Assembly (NCBI GenBank): GCA_016789455.1
Contig: JAEUQU010000002.1
Coordinates: forward strand, 806,001-870,000
Length of the DNA: 64,000 nt
Direction of reading: 5' to 3'
Source: Candidatus Saccharibacteria bacterium
GTDB lineage: Bacteria; Patescibacteriota; Saccharimonadia; Saccharimonadales; Saccharimonadaceae
Shown piece by piece: positions 1-8,984 of the stretch; within the stretch, counting starts at the first letter, position 1, and each line of letters begins with the position of its first letter. The position numbers and the translations under genes were made by a program. Below the pieces are notes generated by a model. That model was not told the origin of the DNA. It saw nothing but the letters and a program-made list of their open reading frames with translations, and did no database searches.

Positions 1-64
1 GGTGTCCGATAGGAGCTGGGAAACTTATTCTATCTCTTTCTTTATTATTTTGCAATGCTATGCG

Positions 65-1771
65 TCAGTGCTTCATGGGTGATCGTAGGCGCTTCTCTAG
101 TTCTTTGGTGGTCAGCAGTTCGGGTTCGGCCTTGGTACGGTGCTTGTATTCAACTTTTCCGGCTGCTACAAGCTTTTCGCTGATGACGACCCGGTGCGGG
201 ATACCGATGAGGTCGGCGTCGGCAAACTTCTCGCCGGCACGGGCGTCACGATCATCGTACAATACTGTGACGCCACTTGACTGTAATTTTTCATACAGCG
301 CGTCGGCTTCGGCTGTGACCTCGTCACTGGCGCCCAGCCGCACCAGCACCACTTGGTACGGCGCGACGTTCTCCGGCCAGACGATGCCGCGCTCGTCGGC
401 GAAATGCTCCACCAGCACGCCCATCAGCCGGGTGATGCCGATGCCGTACGATCCCAGCACGACCGGCCGCTCAGTGCCGTCCTCGTCCGAGAAGTACAGG
501 CCAAGCTGCTCGCTCTTGGTAGTGCCGAAACTGAAGATGTTGCCCACCTCTGCTGCCTTATGCACTTCGTAGACCTCGCCGGTCTCCGGGTGCAGGTCGC
601 CGCTTACCGCGATCTTGATGTCGTAGAACTGCTCGGGCTCGGGCAGGTCACGCCCCCAGTTGACGTTGCAGTTGTGGTAATTGGTCTTGTTGGCGCCCAT
701 CTCGAAGTTCGTCAGGCCGGCGCAGGAATCGTCAACGATGATGCGGACATCGCTAGGCAGGTTCAGCAGGCCGGCGTAGCCGATCTCGGCACCAGTCACC
801 CGCTTGACCGTGGCCTCGTCGGCCAGCTTGACTGATGAGCCGGCGATGGCCGCCAGTTTTTCTTCGTTGATCTTGCGGCCGCCACGGATAACCACGGCGA
901 TGACGGCGCCATCAGCGGCCTGATACAGCATGGTCTTGGTGGTCTTCTCAGGCGCGATGCCCATCTGCTTGGCCAGCGCCTCGACGCCGATGACGCCCTT
1001 GCCCTCGATTGACTGCATCGGCAACAATTCCTTGTCGGCCTTGACAGCCGCCGCTTTGGCGGGAGCAATTTCTTCGTTGAAGGTCTCGCCGGTGGACGGC
1101 ACGCGGAAAACGATATCTTCACCGGCTTCACTGAGTGTCTGGAACTCATGGCTGTACTGCGTGAAGGCGCCGCCGGAGGCAAAGGTGACGAAGGTGACGT
1201 CGCCCAGACCGACCCGCTCAAAGACGCGCAGGTACGCCTCAGTGATGGCGTCGTAGATCTTCTGGTGCTCTTCGTCGCTGCGTGAGTAGGTGTAGGCATC
1301 CTTCATGACGAATTCGCGCCCGCGCATAATGCCGCTCTTGGCACGCAGCTCGTTGCGCAGCTTGGTCTGGAACTGGTAGACGTTGGCGGGCAGGTCGCGG
1401 TAACTGGTGATGTAATTCTTCATCATTTCGGTGATCTGCTCTTCGTGCGACCAGCCAAAACCGACCTCGGTGCCGTTCTTCAGGCTGGACTTGAACCAGA
1501 CATCCACCTTCTCGTCATCCCAGCGGTCGGTGGTTTCCCATAGTTCTTTGCGCTGCAGGCTGGTCATTATCAGTTCCTGGCCGCCGGTAGCGTTCATCTC
1601 TTCGCGGACGATGGCTTTGATGTTCTCGATGACCTTCAGACCGAGCGGCAGGTAGGCATAGACGCCAGCCATCTCCTTGTGGATGTAGCCGGCCTTGATA
1701 AGCAGCTGAGCATTGCGGGCCACCTCGTCGGCAGGAGCCTGCTTGCGCGTCTTAGTAAATAAGCGTGACAT
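65..1771 (-). CDS. proS: Prolyl-tRNA synthetase
   Basis: Class II aminoacyl-tRNA synthetase that charges tRNA-Pro in the cytoplasm. The protein is about 568 aa, the length of the bacterial type, and keeps the central YbaK-like insertion (editing) region between motifs 2 and 3 (roughly residues 225-390). The C-terminal anticodon-binding domain is present. Two ATGs are possible; I chose the inner one (MSRLFTKTRK) because a TACAAT -10 box (1780-1785, minus strand) lies 8 nt upstream, the leaderless spacing seen at many genes here. The alternative start is 1777. Confidence 0.95.
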   Translation of the reverse strand: MSRLFTKTRKQAPADEVARNAQLLIKAGYIHKEMAGVYAYLPLGLKVIENIKAIVREEMNATGGQELIMTSLQRKELWETTDRWDDEKVDVWFKSSLKNGTEVGFGWSHEEQITEMMKNYITSYRDLPANVYQFQTKLRNELRAKSGIMRGREFVMKDAYTYSRSDEEHQKIYDAITEAYLRVFERVGLGDVTFVTFASGGAFTQYSHEFQTLSEAGEDIVFRVPSTGETFNEEIAPAKAAAVKADKELLPMQSIEGKGVIGVEALAKQMGIAPEKTTKTMLYQAADGAVIAVVIRGGRKINEEKLAAIAGSSVKLADEATVKRVTGAEIGYAGLLNLPSDVRIIVDDSCAGLTNFEMGANKTNYHNCNVNWGRDLPEPEQFYDIKIAVSGDLHPETGEVYEVHKAAEVGNIFSFGTTKSEQLGLYFSDEDGTERPVVLGSYGIGITRLMGVLVEHFADERGIVWPENVAPYQVVLVRLGASDEVTAEADALYEKLQSSGVTVLYDDRDARAGEKFADADLIGIPHRVVISEKLVAAGKVEYKHRTKAEPELLTTKELEKRLRSPMKH

Positions 1772-1930
1772 TTTCATAGATTGTATCCTTGGTTGTCTGG
1801 TTTGTAGAAAAAATGCGGTGAAAAAAGAATTACGGCCGGCAGGCCGGGATAGCCGGAATGATGGTCATTGCTGGTGGGGTGGTCATATCGCGCATGTGAT
1901 ACTTGCTCTATGCTTATCGCACGGGACTGG

Positions 1931-2674
1931 CTAGCCCGCGGATATGTTCACTATAAACAATAACACAAAAGCCACCAGATTTTTCAAACTATGCAGCAGG
2001 ACGCCGAACCAGATGTGGCCGCTGCGCTCCCGCAGCCAGCAGGCCGCCAGGCTCAGCGCCGCCGTATCGATCACCAGGGTCCAGGCGATATTACCGAAGT
2101 CCTGCACATGCACCAGGCCGAACAACAGGCTGACGATGATGGCCGCCGTCCGAAAGCTGACCGCCCGCCGCAGCAGCCCGAAGAAGTAGCCGCGGAAGAC
2201 GAATTCCTCCGCCAGCGGCGCCATCACTACTAACAGGAAGAATGTCAGTGCCAGGTCGGCAGTGCCTTGCGGATGGAAACCGATATCCTGCCCCGACCCT
2301 TCCGCCGACGGGACAAGCAGCAGCAATCCGGCGCTGACGAGAAACGAGAACAGGTAGTACAGCAGCAGTATGCCAGGCAAAAAGACCGCATAGCGCCAGC
2401 GGCGCACCCGCACCACTCCCACATGCTCCCGTCCAGCCTGGAATACCTGCCGGGCCAGCAACAGCAGGACGGCGGCCAGCAGACCGTAGAAGACCGCGCC
2501 CGCCACTACCGCATACGCCGTCCCGGAGAGCCATGGCAGACTCGAAGCCGGCGGCACCAGCCACCCCGCCAGTATCATACTGCCAAAGTAGGCAGCTACC
2601 ATCGACAGCATGACGGCCGTGGCCAGCCGCACCCGCTGCCAGGCGCCGCCCTGCTGCGTCCGGGCGGCTGGCAT
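1931..2674 (-). CDS. CPBP-family intramembrane metalloprotease
   Basis: Multi-pass membrane protein of the CPBP (Abi/CAAX protease) family, about 247 aa. The signature EEFVFRGYFFGLL (EExxxR motif) and a later FGLVHVQDF motif supply the expected catalytic Glu and His residues. Substrate unknown; family members process prenylated proteins or protect from peptides. The ATG overlaps the rseP stop codon (TAATG), so the two are translationally coupled and probably co-transcribed. No terminator is obvious other than a GC-rich stretch followed by T-rich sequence near 1815-1850. Confidence 0.85.
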   Translation of the reverse strand: MPAARTQQGGAWQRVRLATAVMLSMVAAYFGSMILAGWLVPPASSLPWLSGTAYAVVAGAVFYGLLAAVLLLLARQVFQAGREHVGVVRVRRWRYAVFLPGILLLYYLFSFLVSAGLLLLVPSAEGSGQDIGFHPQGTADLALTFFLLVVMAPLAEEFVFRGYFFGLLRRAVSFRTAAIIVSLLFGLVHVQDFGNIAWTLVIDTAALSLAACWLRERSGHIWFGVLLHSLKNLVAFVLLFIVNISAG

Positions 2675-3810
2675 TATCGGGCCAATCGCGAGACGTCGAG
2701 CACCGTAATGACGACAAAGAGCAGCATCAGTACGATGAAACCAGTGCCGTGGATCTTCTCTTCCGTCTCACGGCGCAGCGGCTTCTTAAGCCCACGGAAC
2801 AGCAGGGTGACAAACAGGCGGCCGCCGTCCAGCGCCGGTATCGGCAGGACGTTCATGACGGCCAGGGTCAGCGAGATGACCGCGATGATCAGCATCACGC
2901 CAGCCAGCCCCATGTTCTTGGCTACCTGTTGCAGCAGGTTGATGATACCCACCGGCCCGGCGACGCTGCCGCCAGCCTCCGTCAGGGCTTCGTTGGCCTG
3001 TTTCTGCACCTGCTCACTTGGAATGATCTTCTGGGCAAGGCCGGCTACCAGGTTCCACAGCGCCTTGCCGACGCCTTCGACCGTCATGGCGCTCAGCTGC
3101 GCCGTCAACCCCACGCCGACAAGCGGTGCCGACCAGGTGGAATACGTCATTTCCTGAAAGAACGGCGCTACGCCCAGCTGGCCGGTCTTCTGGTCGCGCA
3201 GGGCGACATCGACCGTCTTCTCGGCGCCGTCACGGGCATAGGTCAGCTTGACGGTCTGGCCGGTGTTGGCCTTCGTCGTATCGCGCAGCTGCTGGTCCGA
3301 GGCGATGGCCTGGCCGTTGATAGCCAGGATGGTGTCGCCATCCCGGATGCCCGCCTTGTCGGCCGGGCTGCCCTTCTCTACCGCCAGCGCCACCACCGGC
3401 TGGCTGACCACGCGCGTATCAGCCGCGACGGTGAACTGTCCCGGCACCAGGCGCGGCATGCCGGTGACCGCCAGGATCGTAAAGATAAGCACCGCCGTCA
3501 CCCAGTTCATGACCACGCCGGCAAGCAGGATCTTGGCCTTGACCGCCAGCGGTGCGGCGCCATAGGTGCCTTTGCCGCGGGCATCATCAGTCTCCCCTTT
3601 GAGCTTGACGAAACCACCGAGCGGCAGCCAGTTCAAGGTGAACAATACCCCGTTCTTCAGCTTTTTGCCCCAGGCCTTGGGCGGAAAGCCGATACCGAAC
3701 TCCTCCACCACCACCCCGTTGCGCTGCGCTGCAATGGCATGCCCCAGCTCGTGGATGACAACAAGCAGAATGAACAGGATGATCCCTACGATGAATAAGA
3801 TTGTTTCCAC
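2674..3810 (-). CDS. rseP: RIP metalloprotease RseP (site-2 protease)
   Basis: Membrane-embedded zinc protease. Near the N-terminus HELGH gives the zinc-binding and catalytic residues; a PDZ domain follows (about residues 130-210), and NVLPIPALDGG near the C-terminus is the conserved third-ligand segment. I chose a GTG start at 3810 (VETILFIVG) because GGGGAG lies 3-4 nt upstream and the longer frame adds 26 residues with no family similarity. Length about 378 aa, normal for the family. It sits downstream of uppS, as in many bacteria, and is coupled to the CPBP gene. Confidence 0.92.
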   Translation of the reverse strand: METILFIVGIILFILLVVIHELGHAIAAQRNGVVVEEFGIGFPPKAWGKKLKNGVLFTLNWLPLGGFVKLKGETDDARGKGTYGAAPLAVKAKILLAGVVMNWVTAVLIFTILAVTGMPRLVPGQFTVAADTRVVSQPVVALAVEKGSPADKAGIRDGDTILAINGQAIASDQQLRDTTKANTGQTVKLTYARDGAEKTVDVALRDQKTGQLGVAPFFQEMTYSTWSAPLVGVGLTAQLSAMTVEGVGKALWNLVAGLAQKIIPSEQVQKQANEALTEAGGSVAGPVGIINLLQQVAKNMGLAGVMLIIAVISLTLAVMNVLPIPALDGGRLFVTLLFRGLKKPLRRETEEKIHGTGFIVLMLLFVVITVLDVSRLAR

Positions 3811-3847
3811 TGACTCTCCCCTTACACTTTGCAGATTATTATAGCAG

Positions 3848-4549
3848 CTATGCGCCAAAACGGCGGTGTCGCCCGCCATAAGCATCAATGATGGCCTGTA
3901 CGTCCTCGCTGCGCAGGTCCGGCAAAAACTTATCGATGAACAGGAACTCGCTGTAGGCCGCCCGCCACAACATGAAATTGCTCAGCCGGTGTTCGCCGCT
4001 GGTGCGCACCACGATGTCTACCGGCGGCACATCCGGCGCGTACAGGTACTGCGCAAAGGACTCTTCGGTGACGGATTCGGGATCCACCCCTTCCGCCAGC
4101 AGCCGCCGCGTCGCATCGATGATCTCGCGCTGGCCGCCATAGTTAAAGCAGATACAGAGCGTCGCCTCGGCCAGGTGGGCACTCTTGGTCTCGGCATCAT
4201 TGATGGCACTCACCAGCTTGTCGCTGAGGCCGTCCTTTATGCCCAGCACCCGGATGCGGATGCCGCGGCGCATATACTCATCAAGGTCAGAGGTGAAGAT
4301 ACGCAGCGTGATCTCCATGATCTTGGCCACCTCGGGCCGCGGCCGCTGCCAGTTCTCGGTCGAGAAGATGTACGTGGAAATGTACGCCACGTCAGCATCC
4401 ACCAGCTGGAAAATGGCGTCCTTCAGGGCGTTGTACCCGGCGAGATGCCCTTCCCAGGCCGGCAGCCCGAACTGTTTGGCCCAGCGACGGTTGCCATCGG
4501 CAATGATGCCGACGTGACGCGGGACGGCTGGTGCAGATTCCTGGTCCAT
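3848..4549 (-). CDS. uppS: Undecaprenyl (polyprenyl) diphosphate synthase
   Basis: cis-Prenyltransferase making the C55 lipid carrier for cell-wall polymers. About 233 aa. The P-loop region HVGIIADGNRRWAKQ carries the catalytic Asp, and the C-terminal part has the RTSGEHRLSNFMLW substrate-binding block. Lies between frr and rseP on the same strand. No SD is visible; CATACT ends 7 nt before the ATG, so a leaderless transcript is possible in addition to read-through from frr. Confidence 0.94.
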   Translation of the reverse strand: MDQESAPAVPRHVGIIADGNRRWAKQFGLPAWEGHLAGYNALKDAIFQLVDADVAYISTYIFSTENWQRPRPEVAKIMEITLRIFTSDLDEYMRRGIRIRVLGIKDGLSDKLVSAINDAETKSAHLAEATLCICFNYGGQREIIDATRRLLAEGVDPESVTEESFAQYLYAPDVPPVDIVVRTSGEHRLSNFMLWRAAYSEFLFIDKFLPDLRSEDVQAIIDAYGGRHRRFGA

Positions 4550-4583
4550 AATCGTCAGTATGAAGGACTCGGCGAGCTGCCGC

Positions 4584-5138
4584 TTAGACCGTCATAATCT
4601 CCTGTTCCTTGGCCTTTGCGACGCCGTCGAGCTTGGATTGGACAGTGTTCATGGTGTCATCAAAACCTTTTTCGATGCGCTTGTAGTCGTCCTCGGTGAT
4701 TTCTTTGTTGTCCTTGGCGGCCTTGGCGGCCTTGAGGGCATCATGGCGGACATTACGCAGGGCGATGCGGCATTCCTCGACCTTCTCGCCCAGCTGCTTG
4801 ACCATTGCCTGGCGGCGCTCGGTGGTCAGGGCCGGAATCGGCACGCGGATGATACGGCCGTCGTCGGAGGGGTTAAGGCCCAGGCTCTGGTTGTCGCGGA
4901 TGGCGGCGGCGATAGCCTGCAGCGTGCCGGGGTCGAACGGCGTCACCTGCAGCATCTGGCTGTCAGCCACGGTGACGTTGCCAACCTGGTTCAGCGGCAT
5001 CGAAGCACCATAGGCGTTGACCATGACCCCATCCAGCATGCTGGGATGGGCCCGGCCGGTGCGCAGCTTCTTCAATTCTTCTTCAGTGTGGGCGACTGCC
5101 GTCTGGAGGCGGTCTTCGTATGGCTTGGTATCGAACAT
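4584..5138 (-). CDS. frr: Ribosome recycling factor
   Basis: Full-length RRF (184 aa), which with EF-G splits post-termination ribosomes. Recognisable blocks: the LRTGRAHPSMLDGV segment near the N-terminus, followed by the IRVPIPALTTERRQ and IRNVRHD-like helices. Start chosen at MFDTKPYED; TATACT ends 7 nt upstream and no SD is visible, so the mRNA is probably leaderless. Divergent from the 5232 gene. Confidence 0.95.
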   Translation of the reverse strand: MFDTKPYEDRLQTAVAHTEEELKKLRTGRAHPSMLDGVMVNAYGASMPLNQVGNVTVADSQMLQVTPFDPGTLQAIAAAIRDNQSLGLNPSDDGRIIRVPIPALTTERRQAMVKQLGEKVEECRIALRNVRHDALKAAKAAKDNKEITEDDYKRIEKGFDDTMNTVQSKLDGVAKAKEQEIMTV

Positions 5139-5191
5139 ATGTATCAGTATAGCATGGGGTACCTCTGTTTCACCAATGCATGATACCTGCG

Positions 5192-5231
5192 GTTATTTGA
5201 CTATTTTATTTAAATGTGCTATAATTAAAGT
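5192..5231 (+). promoter_or_regulatory. Promoter of the 5232 gene (leaderless)
   Basis: TTGACT, a 17-bp AT-rich spacer and a perfect TATAAT (5220-5225). The ATG begins 7 nt after the -10 box, where transcription should start, so no 5' UTR is expected. Confidence 0.7.
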
Positions 5232-5792
5232 ATGACTACTTCTGGAGTCGCTTTCGCTGCGCACGCCGGACAATCCGAGCGCCCAGCCCGCCTGCCCGGC
5301 GGTGAAGTTGACCGTGACCAGGAAATGCTTGTCGAATCCGGCGCCCTGGCCCATGCAGCCGAACATCTTGTACAGGCCGAAGCCGACCACATCTATCACG
5401 AGCCCGGCCAGCCGGAAACCAGCCTGGTCAGCGTTCTCACCCACGACATCGAGGGCAACGCCACCATCCTGACCATCGCCGAAACGCCGGACGACCTTGC
5501 CAAAGAAACCCACGTTCCGCCGCTGGTCATCACCCGGCAAGCCGAACACATGCAGTACGACGACGGCTCCGTCACCGTCACCGAGCAGTTCGTCCAGTTG
5601 GCCGGCCGCTGGCACAAGACGGTGCATGTCACCGAAAACGGCCGGCAATGGGCGCCGATCGAAGAACCGATCCAGGCCTTCGAGCTCTCCCAGCTGCGGC
5701 ACGGCCTCGAAGAGCCGGCACGCGTCTACCAGCCGCAGCGGCAGCAGTTTGCACCGCGCAGCACGGCTGACCAGTTTGAGCTGGCGGCGTAA
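5232..5792 (+). CDS. Hypothetical protein
   Basis: 186-aa soluble acidic protein that I do not recognise. No signal peptide, membrane segment or Cys motif. The middle (about residues 60-140) is rich in alternating Thr/Val segments and probably beta-stranded; the tail is Gln/Arg-rich. It has a consensus promoter and a leaderless start. It converges with the 5795 gene with only 2 nt between stop codons. Confidence 0.75.
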   Translation: MTTSGVAFAAHAGQSERPARLPGGEVDRDQEMLVESGALAHAAEHLVQAEADHIYHEPGQPETSLVSVLTHDIEGNATILTIAETPDDLAKETHVPPLVITRQAEHMQYDDGSVTVTEQFVQLAGRWHKTVHVTENGRQWAPIEEPIQAFELSQLRHGLEEPARVYQPQRQQFAPRSTADQFELAA

Positions 5793-5794
5793 GA

Positions 5795-6433
5795 CTAGCC
5801 GCGGTCTTTATCGAGGAATGACGGCCGGAAATCGTGGTAGACGCGGTTGGCGATGGTCTGGCCGGGCTTGTAGCCTGCACCTGTTTGCTGGCCGGAGATG
5901 GTCTGCGAACCGGCGTTATGGCCTTGGCCGGCACTGCTATTCTGGCCAGGTGCGGCGGCCGGCGCCTGCGGCTCGACGAACTCGCGCCGGGCGACGCCCT
6001 GGGCGGGCGCCTTGCTCTCGCCCGTGGCCGCTTTTTCACCCTGCGATTTGGCAATGGCCTGCAGCGCCTGCTCATGGCGCGATTCGGCCGGCTTGGCCTG
6101 CTTGTAGGCATCCGGCATGGCGTTGGCATTGGTCTGGTCGCCGCTCAGGCCGGCAAACTGGCCGTACTGGTGAAAACGGTTCTCAATGCTGCGCAGCTGA
6201 TCAGACTTACGGATATATGCATCTGACTGCACGGAATACAGCTGGCGCTGGCGGCCATGGCGCTTCTTCATCATGGCGTCGGACCGGTCGGGGTGCATGA
6301 ACGGCGGATCGGTCGGTGCACGGGACCCAGCCGGCGAATGGCCGGAGGCAAAGGCGGCGAAATACTCATCGCTATAGAGCGGCACGTGGTGCTGCGGGGT
6401 GTCGGAGGGTGGCTGGGATGAGGGTGGGACCAT
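5795..6433 (-). CDS. Hypothetical low-complexity protein
   Basis: 212-aa protein, not recognised. The first 60 residues are Pro/Ser/His-rich; residues about 60-150 look helical and charged; the tail is Gly/Gln/Ala-rich and probably disordered, ending in a conserved-looking aromatic segment (VYHDFRPSFLD). No membrane segment. A TATACA box lies 8 nt before the ATG, suggesting a near-leaderless transcript. Confidence 0.7.
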   Translation of the reverse strand: MVPPSSQPPSDTPQHHVPLYSDEYFAAFASGHSPAGSRAPTDPPFMHPDRSDAMMKKRHGRQRQLYSVQSDAYIRKSDQLRSIENRFHQYGQFAGLSGDQTNANAMPDAYKQAKPAESRHEQALQAIAKSQGEKAATGESKAPAQGVARREFVEPQAPAAAPGQNSSAGQGHNAGSQTISGQQTGAGYKPGQTIANRVYHDFRPSFLDKDRG

Positions 6434-6531
6434 GATCGTAGTGTATACCTACCTTTTTATATACCATAATGCTTATGTTTAGTCAATGTATGCACGCAAT
6501 GGAGACTGGCCGCTGTGGTATCATAAGCACA

Positions 6532-7146
6532 ATGCACACCAACAAAAACCGTGGCTTCACGATCGTGGAATTACTGATTGTCATCGTGGTGATCGGCATC
6601 CTGGCACTGATAGTCATCAGTAGCTTCCGCCAGATACAGCGCAACAGCCGCAACCAGTCACGGATCCAGTACGTCAAAACAATCGAAAAAGCCTTATATA
6701 GTGCGCGGCTGCAAGCGGGGCCGGTACCGAATTTCTGGGGTGTCGATACAAGTGCCTGTATCGGCGAAGGCATGATTGACGCCAACAGCGACAGCACCCC
6801 CGACTGCTATTACGAAGGCACTACCGTCTACCGTAGCAGCATACCAGTCGTCACGACATGGATGCGGAATGGCTCATCCATCTCGGGGGCGTACCCACTG
6901 CTGTATATCGGCCCTAATTCGAACTCCGCGCCCTTCCTGGTGTACGACGCCTCAGTCATAGACGGGGTGGCAAGCGACCTTTCGCTCCGTTACTTCCTGG
7001 AAGGCGAAGGCCTGAACTGCGGACTGAAGACCGCCGCTTCGACCGGCGGCAACACCTACACCATGACCAACCCGGCCAATAACTCCGGTAGTTTCTCCGG
7101 CGTGACAGCGTGCGTCGTGCCACTCATCAAGCTCGAGCGTTTGTGA
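6532..7146 (+). CDS. Type IV pilin-like prepilin
   Basis: 204-aa pseudopilin/pilin. A short charged leader (MHTNKNRG) is followed by FTIVELLIVIVVIGILALI, the class III prepilin signal with Glu5 and a single N-terminal helix; a prepilin peptidase would cut after the Gly. The C-terminal domain has Cys pairs that could form disulfides. Start chosen at 6532: TATCAT lies 7 nt before the ATG, and upstream ATGs would add residues before the charged leader. Stands alone; other pilus genes are not in the window. In Saccharibacteria type IV pili serve motility and host attachment (family knowledge). Confidence 0.88.
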   Translation: MHTNKNRGFTIVELLIVIVVIGILALIVISSFRQIQRNSRNQSRIQYVKTIEKALYSARLQAGPVPNFWGVDTSACIGEGMIDANSDSTPDCYYEGTTVYRSSIPVVTTWMRNGSSISGAYPLLYIGPNSNSAPFLVYDASVIDGVASDLSLRYFLEGEGLNCGLKTAASTGGNTYTMTNPANNSGSFSGVTACVVPLIKLERL

Positions 7147-7151
7147 GGTGC

Positions 7152-7288
7152 CGCCACGCCTAAATACCCACGCAGTGTGGGGGCACTTTTTAAAGAGACT
7201 TCCACTGGAAGTCTCTTTAAGCGTTAGGCTGAAATCGGTATAGACCGATTTCACATACCCCACACTGCGTGGGTATTTAGGCGTGGCG
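7152..7288. repeat. Cloverleaf-like inverted repeat (31-bp arms, two inner hairpins)
   Basis: The arms 7152-7182 and 7258-7288 are perfectly complementary over 31 bp. Between them lie two more perfect hairpins: AAAGAGACTTCC/GGAAGTCTCTTT with a 3-nt loop, and TGAAATCGGT/ACCGATTTCA with a 4-nt loop. Together they form a three-way junction in RNA or a cruciform in DNA. The element fills the whole gap between the convergent pilin-like and tsf genes and may act as a bidirectional terminator. Confidence 0.85.
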
Positions 7289-7292
7289 CGCG

Positions 7293-7889
7293 CTACTCAC
7301 TGACGCCCAGCTCAATGCGCTTGAACTGGCGGATGACGATGTTCTCACCGAGCTTGGCGTTGTATTCCTTTACGAGGGCGCCGACAGTCTGGTCAGGATT
7401 CTTGATGAACGGCTGCTCCAGCAGGGTCTTTTCAGCGAAGTACTTGGCCACCTGACCCTCGACGATCTTGTCGAGCATGTTCTCAGGCTTGCCTTCATTC
7501 GCACCCTTCTCACGGAACTCAGCGGTGACGCGCTCTTTTTCCTCAGCCGGTACGTCTTCGAGGCTGATGTAGCGCGGGGTGGAGGCGGAGATGTGCAGGG
7601 CGACATCGTGGACCAGGGTCTTGAAGTCGTCGGTCCGGGCGACAAAGTCGGTCTCGCAGTTGACCTCCACCACGACGCCGATACGGCCGCTGTGGACATA
7701 CGAGTCAACCAGGCCTTCGCGGGCTTCGCGCTCGCCGCGCTTCTCGGCCTTGGTCAGGCCCTTCTTGCGCATTTCTTCCAGTGCATTGTCAAAGTCACCG
7801 CCGGCTGCTGTCAGGGCGGTCTTGGCGTCGGTCAGGCCAACACCGGTCAGTTCCTTGAGTTTCTTTACGTCATCGAGAGAGATTGCCAT
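7293..7889 (-). CDS. tsf: Elongation factor Ts
   Basis: Nucleotide exchange factor for EF-Tu. N-terminal UBA-like domain with LKELTGVGLTDAKTAL and then the VEVNCETDFVAR core motif. At 198 aa it is the short form, lacking much of the second core subdomain, as in Thermus and many reduced genomes. SD AAGGGA upstream of the ATG. Downstream of rpsB in the usual order. Confidence 0.95.
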   Translation of the reverse strand: MAISLDDVKKLKELTGVGLTDAKTALTAAGGDFDNALEEMRKKGLTKAEKRGEREAREGLVDSYVHSGRIGVVVEVNCETDFVARTDDFKTLVHDVALHISASTPRYISLEDVPAEEKERVTAEFREKGANEGKPENMLDKIVEGQVAKYFAEKTLLEQPFIKNPDQTVGALVKEYNAKLGENIVIRQFKRIELGVSE

Positions 7890-7920
7890 GGTCGTATTCC
7901 CTTTTTAGTACTGTTACTGG

Positions 7921-8664
7921 TTATTTCTGAGCTGGAGCGGTCTTGGCGTCAGCAGCACGCACGTCGGCGGCGGCCTTGTCGTTCTTGCCTTCCTGGGCGG
8001 CTTCGGCGATGTAGCCGATGATCAGCTGGAGGGCGCGGATGGCGTCGTCGTTGGCTGGAATCGGGTAGTCGACCTCACCGGGGTTGGCATTGCTGTCAAC
8101 GATGGCGGCGACCGGTACGCCCAGCTTCTTGGCTTCGCGGACGGCGTTGCGGTCTTCGATGATGTCGGTGACAAAGACCAGGCCCGGCTTGCCGTTGAGT
8201 TCCTTGATGCCGCCGTACTTGAGGTTGAGGCTGTCGATCTCTTCCTGGAAGCGCTGGACTTCAAGCTTGTTGAAGCGCTTGGCCAGGTCGCCGCTTGCCA
8301 TGCGGTTCTCGAGCTGCTTCAGGTGGCGGATCTGGGTATTAACAGTGGCGCTGTTGGTCAGCATGCCGCCCATCCAGCGCTCGGTGACGAAGGGCTGGCC
8401 GATTTCTTCGGCAGCGGTGCGGACGATGTCCTTAGCCTGGCGCTTGGTGCCGACGAACAGGACGGCGCGGCCGCGGGCAGCAGTCTCGGTGACGACCGGC
8501 AGGACTTTTTCGAGCGCTTCGACCGTCTTGGTCAGGTCGATGATGTGAATGCCCTGGCGCTTAGAGTGGATATAGGGAGCCATGGCCGGGTGCCAGCGGC
8601 TGGTGTTGTGGCCGAAGTGCGCGCCAGCGGCGAGCAATGCTTTGATATCGACAGATACTGTCAT
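7921..8664 (-). CDS. rpsB: 30S ribosomal protein S2
   Basis: 247 aa, full length, with the GAHFGHNTSRWHP N-terminal block and the conserved VFVTDI...AIVDSNANPGEVDYPIP region. The C-terminal tail is extended and Ala/Lys/Asp-rich. SD AAAGGA upstream of the ATG. First gene of the rpsB-tsf operon. Confidence 0.97.
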   Translation of the reverse strand: MTVSVDIKALLAAGAHFGHNTSRWHPAMAPYIHSKRQGIHIIDLTKTVEALEKVLPVVTETAARGRAVLFVGTKRQAKDIVRTAAEEIGQPFVTERWMGGMLTNSATVNTQIRHLKQLENRMASGDLAKRFNKLEVQRFQEEIDSLNLKYGGIKELNGKPGLVFVTDIIEDRNAVREAKKLGVPVAAIVDSNANPGEVDYPIPANDDAIRALQLIIGYIAEAAQEGKNDKAAADVRAADAKTAPAQK

Positions 8665-8772
8665 TGGATTGATCCTTTCACCTCACAGGCTGCTCCCGGT
8701 AATCGCAGAAATGTATGCGCTCCGGAGGATATGTGCGACCTGTTGTGTCGTTACAACTTATTACAAGTCGGT

Positions 8773-8801
8773 ATTGTACAGGAAGCACCTCTGTTTGTCC
8801 A
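8773..8801 (-). promoter_or_regulatory. rpsB-tsf promoter
   Basis: On the minus strand TGGACA (8796-8801), 17-bp spacer, TACAAT (8773-8778). The about 105-nt leader to rpsB would be the usual place for S2 autoregulation, but I could not assign a known structure. Confidence 0.6.
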
Positions 8802-8841
8802 GGGGTAGTAACAATGAGCTTGGCGAGAGGGCCGGACGTGT

Positions 8842-8870
8842 TTGCTTTTTAGTGCAAATTGTGATATACT
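8842..8870 (+). promoter_or_regulatory. Promoter of the TerD-like gene series
   Basis: TTGCTT (8842-8847), 17 bp, TATACT (8865-8870), with TGTGA just before the -10. The same TTGCTT-17-TGTGATATAAT layout recurs before the 13491 gene, so this promoter type is shared by the gene family. Confidence 0.65.
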
Positions 8871-8916
8871 ATAAGGATACACTCTCGACTGTGTAGAGGC
8901 CGCACCTTGTCAGCTT

Positions 8917-8946
8917 GTTATCTCATGTCAGTTCAACGACGAACTG
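8917..8946 (+). promoter_or_regulatory. Leader element of gene 8985: 5' pairing arm plus hairpin
   Basis: 8917-8931 (GTTATCTCATGTCAG) is complementary at 14 of 15 positions to 9703-9717 downstream of the gene. It overlaps a local hairpin CAGTTC/GAACTG (8929-8934, 8941-8946) with loop AACGAC, which recurs before three sibling genes. Confidence 0.75.
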
Positions 8947-8984
8947 GCACCATCACCGTGACCCACTACCCCCGAGGAGTTGCC

